Positions 6,377 through 14,481 are shown, counted from the stretch's first letter. The stretch is 14,937 nucleotides of DNA from Bacteriovoracaceae bacterium (GCA_023146355.1 JAGLCH010000157.1:1-14937); one strand, 5' to 3'. Numbers and translations are program-made. Notes: generated by a model not told the origin, from the sequence alone.

Positions 6377-7348
6377 CTACTTCAGGTGGTTTTCCATTCT
6401 ATTCAGGGCGTCTTTCGAGAATACTTTTCCCGTAAGGATTTTAATAATATCTTCTCTGATTTTCCCTACTTTGTTCAAATCTTCTTTTGGAAACTTAACA
6501 AACTTAAGTCCAAGACTCTTGAGTGTTTCAATTGAAACCTCGTTGTCATTGATATTTGCTTCATTGATCAGCTTTAAGTTGCGATCACAAATTTCGCGAA
6601 CAAGCTTCTGATCGTCGGGGTGAATTTTATCCCACTTTTTTTTGTCAACCAGGAATGCTCCCATTGAGTATGTCACAGGAAAATCAACGATGTATTTTGT
6701 CTTTGTGTGCCACTGCATTGCTAAAATCCCAACAGGGGGAGCGTAAGCAGACTTAATAACACCTGTTGAAAGTGAGGTCAGAACATCTGTGAGAGCAAGT
6801 GGAATAGGAATCATATTTAGGTATTCTATAAAAGAGAGAGCGACGTCATCTCCTTCCCATGCCCAAATTTTAACGCCCTTTAATTCTTCAAGACTTTTAA
6901 TTTCATTCTTAGAGACGAGGTAAATGAGTCCAACCTCAAACATTCCAAGATTAATAAATCCTTTTTTCTCAAAGCCCTTACTAAAGAACTTGTCCATTTT
7001 TTCTAGCGTGTTCCATGCCTTCTGACGATCTCCCATGAAAGTAAAAGGGATCTCCATTACGCGTGCATCTCCGTTAATTTCACCTAAGGTTTTTCCTGTA
7101 AAGATCCCCCCCTGAAGGTGACCAACACGAATCTTGCGAAGAACATCAGGCTCATCTCCTTGAGTTCCACCAAAATATACTTTGAATTTGACACGGCCAT
7201 TGGTGGCCTTTTTAATCTCTTTTACTGCCTTTTTTAAGTTGATGGCCCAGCTCGTTCCCTCAGGTGCAATTACGCCCATTTTCAAGGTGAGGCCGTAAGC
7301 TTGAGAAGCTAGTAGTAGTGAAAGTAGCAATAAGAGTATCTTTTTCAT
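6377..7348 (-). CDS. tatP: TRAP/TPAT periplasmic solute-binding protein (DctP family, TatP-like)
   Basis: This 323-aa protein has a cleavable signal peptide (MKKILLLLLSLLLASQAYG) and the DctP fold: LTLKMGVIAPEGTSWA at the start, GGTQGDEPDVLRKIRVG (60-76), ELKGVKIWAWEG (155-166), PIPLALTDVLTSLSTGVI (181-198). It would bind the ligand in the periplasm and deliver it to DctQM. At position 162, where classical DctP proteins carry the specificity arginine (LKGLKIRV...), there is tryptophan. The second ligand arginine (GFRHF region) is replaced by I142 in EVGLIYLVSK, and the usual GQENP motif reads KSAYAPP. This fits a TPAT-type binding protein with a non-carboxylate, perhaps hydrophobic, ligand. 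AAGGA overlapping the tatT stop codon supports the start. The symbol follows the T. pallidum TatP analogy. Confidence 0.88.
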   Translation of the reverse strand: MKKILLLLLSLLLASQAYGLTLKMGVIAPEGTSWAINLKKAVKEIKKATNGRVKFKVYFGGTQGDEPDVLRKIRVGHLQGGIFTGKTLGEINGDARVMEIPFTFMGDRQKAWNTLEKMDKFFSKGFEKKGFINLGMFEVGLIYLVSKNEIKSLEELKGVKIWAWEGDDVALSFIEYLNMIPIPLALTDVLTSLSTGVIKSAYAPPVGILAMQWHTKTKYIVDFPVTYSMGAFLVDKKKWDKIHPDDQKLVREICDRNLKLINEANINDNEVSIETLKSLGLKFVKFPKEDLNKVGKIREDIIKILTGKVFSKDALNRMENHLK

Positions 7349-7356
7349 TCTGTCCT

Positions 7357-8331
7357 TTAGAAAATTTCTTTTTCAAATTTTTCGATTATCTCAAAACGCT
7401 TGATTGCTAAAGCTTGGTATATTCTCATATTTTTTTTCTTAAATGCGATGTGCTCATTCTTTTGAAGGGGCGTCCAGTTAATTTGATCTCTGTACGCCTT
7501 ACGCGCCTTAACAAGAAAACGCTTTTGCTTTTTATACCCTAAGTCGTCCATCATCGGAATCAGGTAAAACTGGATGTAGGCCACTCTAGCGAACCAGTGG
7601 TTAGGATTTTTTTCAATGAACTTTTTAAAGAGATCTTTCCCCTTTTCAGGATCCCCCCCGAACATTTTTGGCCGGGATGCCATGTAGATAGCATCAATAA
7701 CCTTACAGTTGTTGCCGCCAATAAGTGGGCGCTTCGCACAGGCCCAATCTATCATCCCTTTGGCCACTGGAAGTTGCGCCACAAGTTTAAGGTTAGTCTT
7801 ATTCAGATTAACCATATTCATAAAAGAGAGGCCGGTGAAGAAGATCGCTTCCACTGCACTATTATCATCACTTATTTCAGAATCTAAGAGTTCAAAAATC
7901 TCTTTAGAATCATTAGATGCTCTAAGAAGTTCAGGATAGGTAATATTGTTATTTTCTAAAAATCTGATCCCGTACTCTATAGAACGACGGTAATTTCGCA
8001 GTGCCTGCTCTCGATTTGCATCTTCTTCATTATCCGCAAGAAAATCTTCGAAATATAGAGTGTCATGAACCACAAATGAGTAAGCACCATAACCTTTAGC
8101 TAAAGTTGCCATAAGGTTAGAACTGCTCTTATTCACAAAAAGGAGCCCTTCAATCATTTTAAGATTACCTGGAACAGCACTTTTGAAGTTTTCCCAGTTG
8201 CTCTCAGTCTCAAGCTCATAGGCAGCATCAGAGATTACACCTGATCCCATACCAATAGCACTCCGCTTGATAGCGCCACACCCAACAAGCAGTATCAATA
8301 GCGCAAGTAATCTAGTAATTTGTAAGCGCAT
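7357..8331 (-). CDS. tatT: TatT-like lipoprotein, TPR-fold T component of a TPAT
   Basis: This 324-aa lipoprotein has a signal peptide ending LVGC, with C18 as the lipidation site. The mature protein is all-helical, with features of the TatT family (T. pallidum Tp0956): VPGNLKMIEGLLF (53-65), LATLAKGYGAYSFVVHD-like segment at about 74-90, and a C-terminal KGKDLFKKFIEKNPNHWFARVAYIQFYLIP repeat region. In T. pallidum the T component is a trimeric TPR protein that docks the TRAP binding protein, and it has been suggested to handle hydrophobic ligands. This gene is first in the operon and its stop lies 8 nt before the binding-protein start, which strongly supports the assignment. GGGGAT upstream of the ATG is a modest ribosome binding site. 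The alternative of an unrelated TPR lipoprotein is unlikely given the gene order T-P-Q-M. Confidence 0.88.
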   Translation of the reverse strand: MRLQITRLLALLILLVGCGAIKRSAIGMGSGVISDAAYELETESNWENFKSAVPGNLKMIEGLLFVNKSSSNLMATLAKGYGAYSFVVHDTLYFEDFLADNEEDANREQALRNYRRSIEYGIRFLENNNITYPELLRASNDSKEIFELLDSEISDDNSAVEAIFFTGLSFMNMVNLNKTNLKLVAQLPVAKGMIDWACAKRPLIGGNNCKVIDAIYMASRPKMFGGDPEKGKDLFKKFIEKNPNHWFARVAYIQFYLIPMMDDLGYKKQKRFLVKARKAYRDQINWTPLQKNEHIAFKKKNMRIYQALAIKRFEIIEKFEKEIF

Positions 8332-8385
8332 TTAATCCCCATTTATGAAATAAATTCATAGATAGAATGCCCTAGATATCAGTCA

Positions 8386-8414
8386 TTTACAATAATAGTT
8401 GGACAAGTTAACAA
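8386..8414 (-). promoter_or_regulatory. Candidate promoter of the TPAT operon
   Basis: On the minus strand TTGTTA (8414-8409) and TGTAAA (8391-8386) are separated by 17 bp, each matching the sigma-70 consensus at 4 of 6 positions. Transcription would begin near 8379, about 48 nt before the tatT start. Confidence 0.3.
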
Positions 8415-8443
8415 ACTACCCACTATTAAGGTAGATTTTGTGT

Positions 8444-8449
8444 TACAAT
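8444..8449 (+). promoter_or_regulatory. Candidate -10 box of the basic miniprotein gene
   Basis: TACAAT preceded by TGT is a good -10 hexamer, but no convincing -35 lies 17 bp upstream. It would give a leader of about 30 nt before the ATG at 8488. Confidence 0.35.
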
Positions 8450-8487
8450 GCAGAGCACAACAAATGTATTTTTTAGGAGTCCGACCA

Positions 8488-8661
8488 ATGAAGAATTCAA
8501 GACCAACTGGTATATCTGAAGTACCCGTACCTGCAGGAACCAGGAAAAAAAAGCAATTATTGAAAAAGAAAAGTGTACTACCACTGAAATCGATCGCTGG
8601 CATCAAAAGCCTTAAGCGTCCAAATGTAGTGGCAACAATAAAGAGAGCAAAAAGCCTCTAG
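8488..8661 (+). CDS. Very basic 57-aa hypothetical miniprotein
   Basis: This small gene has a clear Shine-Dalgarno (AGGAG at 8475-8479, 8 nt before the ATG). The frame is open further back to a GTG at 8440, but that start has no ribosome binding site and overlaps the candidate -10 box. The product has 16 Lys/Arg and one acidic residue (E11), a net charge near +15, with no signal peptide or membrane segment. It begins MKNSRPTGISEVPVPAG, followed by a KKK-rich centre. Such composition is common in nucleic-acid-binding or ribosome-associated proteins, but I recognise no family. It is divergent from the TPAT operon and convergent with the secreted-protein gene at 8658-9122, whose stop codon overlaps its own within CTAG. 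A chance open frame is possible; the ribosome binding site makes it more likely real. Confidence 0.55.
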   Translation: MKNSRPTGISEVPVPAGTRKKKQLLKKKSVLPLKSIAGIKSLKRPNVVATIKRAKSL

Positions 8662-9122
8662 CGACGCTTTCGAGATCCCCGCTGAATCTCCTTTAAAACA
8701 TCTTCCTTTATTTTGATTAATTGCTTGATCCGTACATCATGTAGGTAGTCGAGGTATTTTTTCCGGGCAATAAAGAGATTGGTAACGTAAAGCACTCGAA
8801 GATTTTTTAATTCAGAGAGACACAGCCTTCTCTCACCACGGGACAGCTTTCTACGCTTACTAACCTTCTCTCCCGAATTTTCTTCCAAAATAACAATTGA
8901 AAAATCACCATCACAGATTCCTTTTCGGTGGAGAATATATTTGTCGATTTTCCCCAGATATGAATCAATCTTAGAAAAATATTCATTCGGACCAATCTGA
9001 AGCAAAGAATCTATTGTCTCTTTGAGCTTTGCTGCTTTCGACGGAGGGTTCTTATCTTCACCAAAAGTATGAAAACTGAGAACAATTGCGATGAATGTAA
9101 GGACGATAAGAAGTTTCTTCAT
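8658..9122 (-). CDS. Small secreted basic protein of unknown function
   Basis: This 154-aa protein has a signal peptide (MKKLLIVLTFIAIVLSFHTFG), so it is probably periplasmic. The mature part is helical and strongly basic, with a KRRKLSRGERR segment and a C-terminal GSRKRR. It has two cysteines (GICDGD and RRLCLSE) that could form a disulfide. I recognise no family. It is the last gene of the unit that includes the FecR-domain protein and Maf, starting 10 nt after the maf stop. No good Shine-Dalgarno precedes the ATG, so translation may depend on ribosomes terminating at maf. Its stop overlaps that of the convergent miniprotein gene, leaving no room for an intergenic terminator. Confidence 0.75.
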   Translation of the reverse strand: MKKLLIVLTFIAIVLSFHTFGEDKNPPSKAAKLKETIDSLLQIGPNEYFSKIDSYLGKIDKYILHRKGICDGDFSIVILEENSGEKVSKRRKLSRGERRLCLSELKNLRVLYVTNLFIARKKYLDYLHDVRIKQLIKIKEDVLKEIQRGSRKRR

Positions 9123-9132
9123 AACATAGAGC

Positions 9133-9816
9133 TTAAAGGGCCAGAAGCGATTCGTCTATAGATTCAACAAAACACTCTCTCCACAGCCCTGATTGGTCAC
9201 CTTTAAAGCCTAGAAATGTCTTAAGCTCTGCAATAAATTCGTCAAGAGGAAACCCCACAACATTTGAATAGCTACCGCTAACTTTAGAGATAAAGGTTAG
9301 ACCCTTGCCCTGTATCCCATAGGCGCCAGCTTTATCTAGAGAGTCCCCTGTCTCCAAGTAATTGCTTAAAACATCCATAGAGATATTGGTAAAAGTTACA
9401 TCTGTTTCGCAGGAAAACACCTTACTTTTGCGCTCCCCCCTTTGATCAATTGAAGAAATATAAACAGAAGTAATAACTCGATGGGTTTTTCCTGAAAGCT
9501 CCATCAACATGACTGATGCCTCCTGAACAGAGCGAGGCTTTCCGTAAATTTTATCTCCAAGAGTGACAATAGTATCTGACGAGACAACTAGGGGAAGAAA
9601 ATCACTCGTCAATCCTTTTGTTTTCTCAAGACGCCTCATGACGGCCATTCCCTTCTGGCAGGCAATATCGTTACAAACTGCTACAGGATTTGTAAAATCA
9701 CTTTTCTCATCAATATCCTCAGATATGATAACAAAAGGGATATCAATCCATCCCAATAACTCTTTTCTTCTTGGGCTACGACTGGCCAAAATTAAGCTAA
9801 ATTTATCTAATTGCAT
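9133..9816 (-). CDS. maf: Maf-like nucleoside triphosphate pyrophosphatase (dTTP/UTP type)
   Basis: This 227-aa cytoplasmic enzyme is predicted to hydrolyse non-canonical or excess nucleoside triphosphates (dTTP, UTP and modified forms) to monophosphate and pyrophosphate. It has all Maf signatures: SRSPRRKELL (12-21), SSDTIV with catalytic D81, GKP (92-94), SGKTHRVITSV (108-118), LDKAGAYGIQG (160-170) and SNVVGFPLDEF (184-194). Q169 in YGIQG fits the YhdE-type dTTP/UTP subgroup rather than the m7GTP-specific YceF type. The ATG at 9816 is chosen because it directly precedes the conserved LILASRSPRR and has AGAGG 4 nt upstream. The open frame runs back to 9951, but that part only overlaps the FecR-protein gene in another frame. 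The real overlap with that gene is 14 nt, suggesting coupled translation. Confidence 0.93.
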   Translation of the reverse strand: MQLDKFSLILASRSPRRKELLGWIDIPFVIISEDIDEKSDFTNPVAVCNDIACQKGMAVMRRLEKTKGLTSDFLPLVVSSDTIVTLGDKIYGKPRSVQEASVMLMELSGKTHRVITSVYISSIDQRGERKSKVFSCETDVTFTNISMDVLSNYLETGDSLDKAGAYGIQGKGLTFISKVSGSYSNVVGFPLDEFIAELKTFLGFKGDQSGLWRECFVESIDESLLAL

Positions 9817-11209
9817 GCATCCTCTTCCAAAGGGGGCGACGGGTACTATTGAGTTCGCGATAATCAACAGTTTGAGCTGTTGTTGCATCTCCACGGCGAA
9901 GATATGTATTAATAGCACGTGTGTAGAAATGGTTAGTATAAACAGAGCCACGCTGAACTTTTCTACTTGCTACGTATTGCCCTTTTATTTTCTTACTGGC
10001 GAGAATGTTAGTTGTTTCCATTCTCCTTGTATACTCTTTAAGGTACTCGATTCTCTGATCGATTTCAGAGCTCCGCTTTTCTTTATTATGGACCCACTGC
10101 CTATAGCCAAAATCTCGCGCCAACTCTAGCCGAGACATGTCAGCAAAAGCAAATTTGGAGTATCGTTTGATTAGTAATTCTCTCGCAACCATTATTGTCG
10201 ACATACGCTTGGTTACAAATTCCCCCATCGCAAATAATCGTTTCAAGTTAGATGATACAAAACTCGACTTTCGCCCATTTTTATTGAGTTCATACCACGT
10301 CGCAAGCTCAGGATTTGTACTCTCGTAGTTTTCAAATCCTCTATAAAAAACTTCTACCTCAGTGGCATCAGTCTCACCTTTGAGATCTAGCTGCTTACGG
10401 TCTCTTCGTTTATAGTAGCTCTTTCCACCAACAAGAACGATAAACTCCATCGATGGATTTTTTGCTAGAATAGTTCCGTTGGGCATAACAATCATGGCAC
10501 GTGTATTTTTATTTTCAGCAAAAGAATTATTGGTAGCAATTAGTTCATTGAGAAGTGTCACTCTATTTTTCTTTCTAGTGCTCTTTTCTAAGTACTCAAA
10601 TAAATTGTCCTCATTAACATCAGCTATTACCGTTTTAGAATTCGCCTCATAGAGATCAAGTGGCATAAAAAGAAGGTCTGTTTCACGTTCACTATTATTT
10701 CGATACATACTCTTCTGGCGAGATAACCACAGAACATTTCCGTAATTGATACGAAGATGAAAGAAATTTTCTTTTCGCCCAATGTTGATTTCCTTGAAAG
10801 TAATTGAGGTATTAGGAGAGAGGCGAACCATTGTCCCGTCATAGAGAAAAATCCAAGCGTAGCTGTCTTTCTCCGTGCGAACATCTTCAAGCTCATTGAT
10901 ATTTGACCTAAATATCGCCCTGGAACTTCCCTCGCCGGTTTCCACTAAGCAGGATCCAACACACTGAAGAACTCTTCCTACAGATTCCTTAAGGCCTTGT
11001 TCTCTGAGCACCTGCCGCCAGTTGGGCAGTTGATCCTTTAAATAAATATCCTTTTTCCACAATTCAAAATCAGTCCAATTCTCAGCCTTTTGCTGATCCC
11101 ACTGGATCATACTATGGCCTTGACCCTTATAGACAACGCGACCACTGCTTGCACCATAGGCACTGCCAAGAATTAGAAACGAAATAAGGAGGATTAAAAG
11201 TATTCTCAT
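9803..11209 (-). CDS. Secreted FecR-domain protein
   Basis: This 468-aa protein has an N-terminal signal peptide (MRILLILLISFLILGSAYGA) and no later membrane segment, so it is likely periplasmic. Residues about 78-165 match a FecR-type domain: GRVLQCVGSCLVETG, then RTEKDSYAWIFLYDGTMVRLSPNTSITF and INYGNVLWL, with the typical DGT-x-V-R-L-x-P-x-T core. Two cysteines (C83, C87) sit in the domain. The remaining 300 residues are basic, mostly helical and unrecognised. Unlike true FecR anti-sigma regulators it has no transmembrane helix in the middle and no sigma-factor gene beside it. It therefore belongs to the broader class of secreted FecR-domain proteins, where the domain may bind a ligand or cell-wall component. 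The gene heads a unit with maf and a small secreted protein and is divergent from ileS. Confidence 0.82.
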   Translation of the reverse strand: MRILLILLISFLILGSAYGASSGRVVYKGQGHSMIQWDQQKAENWTDFELWKKDIYLKDQLPNWRQVLREQGLKESVGRVLQCVGSCLVETGEGSSRAIFRSNINELEDVRTEKDSYAWIFLYDGTMVRLSPNTSITFKEINIGRKENFFHLRINYGNVLWLSRQKSMYRNNSERETDLLFMPLDLYEANSKTVIADVNEDNLFEYLEKSTRKKNRVTLLNELIATNNSFAENKNTRAMIVMPNGTILAKNPSMEFIVLVGGKSYYKRRDRKQLDLKGETDATEVEVFYRGFENYESTNPELATWYELNKNGRKSSFVSSNLKRLFAMGEFVTKRMSTIMVARELLIKRYSKFAFADMSRLELARDFGYRQWVHNKEKRSSEIDQRIEYLKEYTRRMETTNILASKKIKGQYVASRKVQRGSVYTNHFYTRAINTYLRRGDATTAQTVDYRELNSTRRPLWKRMHAIR

Positions 11210-11285
11210 AGTCTCTTTTTCGGCGTGGGACCAAAGAGGCTTAACTCTTTAAAAAGATTACTAAAATACCGGAAAATTTGACCAT

Positions 11286-11313
11286 TTGCCACTTCCCGAA
11301 CCATAGGGATAAA
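11286..11313 (+). promoter_or_regulatory. Candidate promoter of ileS
   Basis: TTGCCA (11286-11291) and GATAAA (11308-11313) lie 16 bp apart, with consensus matches of 5/6 and 4/6. TATTAT at 11316-11321 is an alternative -10 without a matching -35. I see no T-box or other leader structure in the rest of the ileS leader. Confidence 0.35.
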
Positions 11314-11352
11314 GGTATTATACATCTTCGTTTATTGGGATAAGGAGTTACT

Positions 11353-14300
11353 GTGTCAGGTGAAAATGGATCTAACGAACAATTCTCGTTTGTAAAAGCA
11401 GAGCATGATGTGCTCAAGTTTTGGAATGAGCACAAAACTTTTGAAAAAACGCTTGAAAAGACCAAAGATTGTAGGCCATACATCTTTTATGATGGGCCTC
11501 CATTCGCTACCGGCCTTCCTCACCATGGCCACCTAGTGGGATCAATTCTGAAAGACATTGTTCCACGCTACTTCACAATGAAGGGTCACTACGTTCAAAG
11601 ACGTTGGGGCTGGGACTGTCACGGCCTTCCGATTGAACATGAAATAGACAAGAAGCTTGGAATGTCCACAGCTGATGCCGTCGCAAAGATTGGTATTTCG
11701 GGATATAATAAAGAATGTCGCGCAATTGTTGAGACTTTTACTGGTGAATGGCAAAAGACCATCAACAGATTAGGTCGTTGGGTTGATTTTGAAAACTCAT
11801 ACCGCACCATGGACGGAAACTTCATGGAATCAGTGTGGTGGGTATTCAAGCAACTTTGGGATAAAGATCTTATTTATAAAGGGACTAAGGTAGTTCCTTT
11901 TTCCACTGCCCTTGGAACCGTTCTTTCAAACTCTGAATCTTCAGAAAATTACCAGGATGTACAAGATCCTGCTGTCACCGTTCTGATGAAATCAAATATC
12001 GAAGAAAATACTTATTTTGCCGCATGGACCACTACACCTTGGACCCTTCCTAGCAATTTAGGCCTTTGTGTTGGCTCAGAGCTTGATTACGTTAAAGTCA
12101 AAGATGAGGACCTTGGAATCTTCATTTATATGGCAAAAGCAAGAGTCGAGGCCTACGAAAAGAAGAAGAAAACGCTGACAATCGTAGAAGAACTCAAAGG
12201 CGAAAAACTAAAAGGAATGACCTATGAGCCACTTTTTCCATATTTTAAAGATATGGCAAAGGATGGTGCCTTCCAAATGTTTACTGATGATTATGTCACC
12301 ACTGATAATGGAACTGGTATTGTTCACCAAGCTCCTTCTTTTGGTGAAGACGATAATAGGGTATTTACAGCAGCTGGAATCCATCTTGAAGCTTGTCCGA
12401 TTGACTACGCAGGAAAATTCCTTTCAGAAGTAACTGACTTTGAAGGGCAGTACGTCAAGGATGCAGACAAGCCGATTATTCAAAAACTAAAAGATGAAAA
12501 GAAGTTATATGAGCAAGACGTTCTTGTTCACAGCTACCCATTTTGTCCAAGATCAGATACTCCACTTATCTATCGCTCAATCCCTTCATGGTATGTCGCA
12601 GTAGAAAAGATCAAGCCTATGGCGCTTGAGGCAGCAAAGGAGATCAATTGGACCCCATCACACATTAAAGAGGGACGCTTTGGAAAATGGCTCGAGGGGG
12701 CCCGAGACTGGGCAATTTCAAGAAGCAGGGTGTGGGGAACTCCCCTCCCTATCTGGGAAAATGATGTTACCGAAAAACGGATGTGTTTTGGTTCATACGA
12801 AGAACTAGAGAAAAGTACAGGAGTTCATCTAGAAGACCACCACCGTGAATTCGTAGATGTTCTTGAATTTAAAGTTGACGGTGAAGAGGGAAGTTACAAG
12901 CGTATCCCAGAAGTCCTTGACTGCTGGTTTGAGTCAGGAGCAATGCCTTACGCTCAACTTCACTACCCGTTTGAAAATGAAGAATATTTCAAAGGCGGTT
13001 TTCCCGCTGAATATATTGCAGAGGGAGTAGATCAAACCCGCTGCTGGTTCTACTACTTAATTGTGATGTCGGTTGCCCTTTTTGAAAAGCCTGCCTTCAA
13101 AAATGTTATCGTCAACGGTATTGTTTTGGCCGAAGACGGAAAAAAAATGAGTAAACGTCTTCGAAACTACACTGCACCAGACAGCTTGATGGAGGAATAC
13201 GGCGCAGACCCATTCCGCCTTTACCTGATGAACTCTGGTCTTGTTAGAGCAGAGGAGCAAAGATTTTCTGATGCCGGAGTTAAGGACATGGTAAGACGTG
13301 TTCTACTTCCGTGGTATAACTCTTATAAATTTTTCTCGACCTACGCAGAAGTTGATGGCTGGAAGGCAAGTGAGAACTACAAGCTTGGTGATAACATCGT
13401 AGATAGATGGGTACTTTCAAAGCTTCAAACTCTAAAGAAAACAATTGCTAGAGAAATGGAACAGTATCAGTTGTACAATGTTGTACCAGCTCTATTTAAT
13501 TTCATTGAAGATTTAACAAACTGGTATATCCGCCTCAACCGATCTCGTTTTTGGGGAGAAGGTCTGACAGATGACAAGTGTGCTGCCTACTCAACTCTTT
13601 ACACAACACTTAAAGAGCTATCTTTAGCAATGGCACCATTTACACCATTTCTTTCAGAGCACTTATACAAAGACCTTTCAAACTTTGGTGAAAAACTGAA
13701 TGAATCAGTTCACCTGTGTGACTATCCTGTTGCAGATGAAAAGCTTGTTGATTCAACTCTTGAAGATGCTGTTGATAGAATGCAACAGATCATTCTTCTG
13801 GGACGTCAAAAACGAAACCAAGTACAGATTAAGGTTAAGACGCCCCTTACTCGACTAACTGTTATTCATAAAGAAAAAGCAACACTAGATGAGATCTCAA
13901 AGCTTTCCGGGTATATCAAGACAGAGCTTAACATTAAAGAAATTGACTACTCGACTGATGAAGATAAGTTTATCAACTTATATGCAAAGCCTAACTCTCC
14001 TGTTTTAGGGAAAAGACTTGGAAAGTCCTTTGGTAAATTCCGTGGGCTCCTACAGGCGCTTACGGCAGAGCAGCTAAATGAGCTTGAAATTGCCGGGAGA
14101 ATAGAGGTTGAGGGAGAAATATTTAGCCCTTCTGATATCCTTATATTTAGAGAGGCAAAAGAGGGAACTGAGGCACTCTCAAATAGGTTTATCTCTATCG
14201 ATATTGACTGTAACCTCACTCAAGATTTAATTGATGAAGGCCTGGCACGTGAGGTTGTTAACAGAATCCAACGAACTAGAAAAGAGAAGGACTTCAATGT

Positions 14301-14481
14301 CGCAGATCGCATTGTTGTTAAGTACTCTGGATCTGATGAACTTGTTTCAGCGATTACAAAGCACAGTAAATACATAACCAAGGAAACTCTTACAAATGAG
14401 CTATCTGCGGGAGTTGGGGCAGATCCAATTGACTTTAAAGTCGAAAACTTCGATCTAAAACTTACAATCGAACGAGTTTAA
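11353..14481 (+). CDS. ileS: Isoleucyl-tRNA synthetase, type 2 (IleRS2)
   Basis: This 1042-aa class I aminoacyl-tRNA synthetase charges tRNA-Ile with isoleucine. The start is a GTG preceded by a near-ideal TAAGGAG 5 nt upstream. Motifs include YDGPPFATGLPHHGHL (46-61) with the HIGH-type HHGH at 57-60; WGWDCHGLPIEHEIDKKLG; the editing-domain WTTTPWTLPSN (225-235) and HQAPSFGEDD (325-334); the DQTRCWFYYL region; and KMSKR (598-602). Length above 1000 residues and the PFATGLPHHGH context match the eukaryote-like type 2 enzymes, rather than the roughly 940-residue type 1 of E. coli. Type 2 enzymes are generally less sensitive to mupirocin; that is family knowledge and not shown here. The enzyme looks full-length, with intact synthetic and editing sites. 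It is transcribed alone and ends at a strong terminator. Confidence 0.97.
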   Translation: MSGENGSNEQFSFVKAEHDVLKFWNEHKTFEKTLEKTKDCRPYIFYDGPPFATGLPHHGHLVGSILKDIVPRYFTMKGHYVQRRWGWDCHGLPIEHEIDKKLGMSTADAVAKIGISGYNKECRAIVETFTGEWQKTINRLGRWVDFENSYRTMDGNFMESVWWVFKQLWDKDLIYKGTKVVPFSTALGTVLSNSESSENYQDVQDPAVTVLMKSNIEENTYFAAWTTTPWTLPSNLGLCVGSELDYVKVKDEDLGIFIYMAKARVEAYEKKKKTLTIVEELKGEKLKGMTYEPLFPYFKDMAKDGAFQMFTDDYVTTDNGTGIVHQAPSFGEDDNRVFTAAGIHLEACPIDYAGKFLSEVTDFEGQYVKDADKPIIQKLKDEKKLYEQDVLVHSYPFCPRSDTPLIYRSIPSWYVAVEKIKPMALEAAKEINWTPSHIKEGRFGKWLEGARDWAISRSRVWGTPLPIWENDVTEKRMCFGSYEELEKSTGVHLEDHHREFVDVLEFKVDGEEGSYKRIPEVLDCWFESGAMPYAQLHYPFENEEYFKGGFPAEYIAEGVDQTRCWFYYLIVMSVALFEKPAFKNVIVNGIVLAEDGKKMSKRLRNYTAPDSLMEEYGADPFRLYLMNSGLVRAEEQRFSDAGVKDMVRRVLLPWYNSYKFFSTYAEVDGWKASENYKLGDNIVDRWVLSKLQTLKKTIAREMEQYQLYNVVPALFNFIEDLTNWYIRLNRSRFWGEGLTDDKCAAYSTLYTTLKELSLAMAPFTPFLSEHLYKDLSNFGEKLNESVHLCDYPVADEKLVDSTLEDAVDRMQQIILLGRQKRNQVQIKVKTPLTRLTVIHKEKATLDEISKLSGYIKTELNIKEIDYSTDEDKFINLYAKPNSPVLGKRLGKSFGKFRGLLQALTAEQLNELEIAGRIEVEGEIFSPSDILIFREAKEGTEALSNRFISIDIDCNLTQDLIDEGLAREVVNRIQRTRKEKDFNVADRIVVKYSGSDELVSAITKHSKYITKETLTNELSAGVGADPIDFKVENFDLKLTIERV

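Noticed and set aside
8416..8434. CTACC/GGTAG dyad between the divergent TPAT and miniprotein genes
   Set aside because: Only 5 bp with a 9-nt loop, with no repeat elsewhere in the window. Not enough to call an operator.
9817..9951. Maf frame extended 45 residues upstream
   Set aside because: The extension lies wholly in the FecR-protein gene and has no family similarity. Maf proteins begin shortly before the SRSPRR motif, as with the ATG at 9816.
11210..11352. T-box or other riboswitch ahead of ileS
   Set aside because: No T-box sequence or antiterminator structure is visible. Only a small AAAGAG/CTCTTT dyad (11233-11250) is present, outside any clear leader structure.
14225..14255. CCTGGCAC inside ileS as a third REP-like repeat copy
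   Set aside because: Only 8 nt match, and it encodes the conserved GLAREVVNRIQ segment of the synthetase, so it is coincidental.
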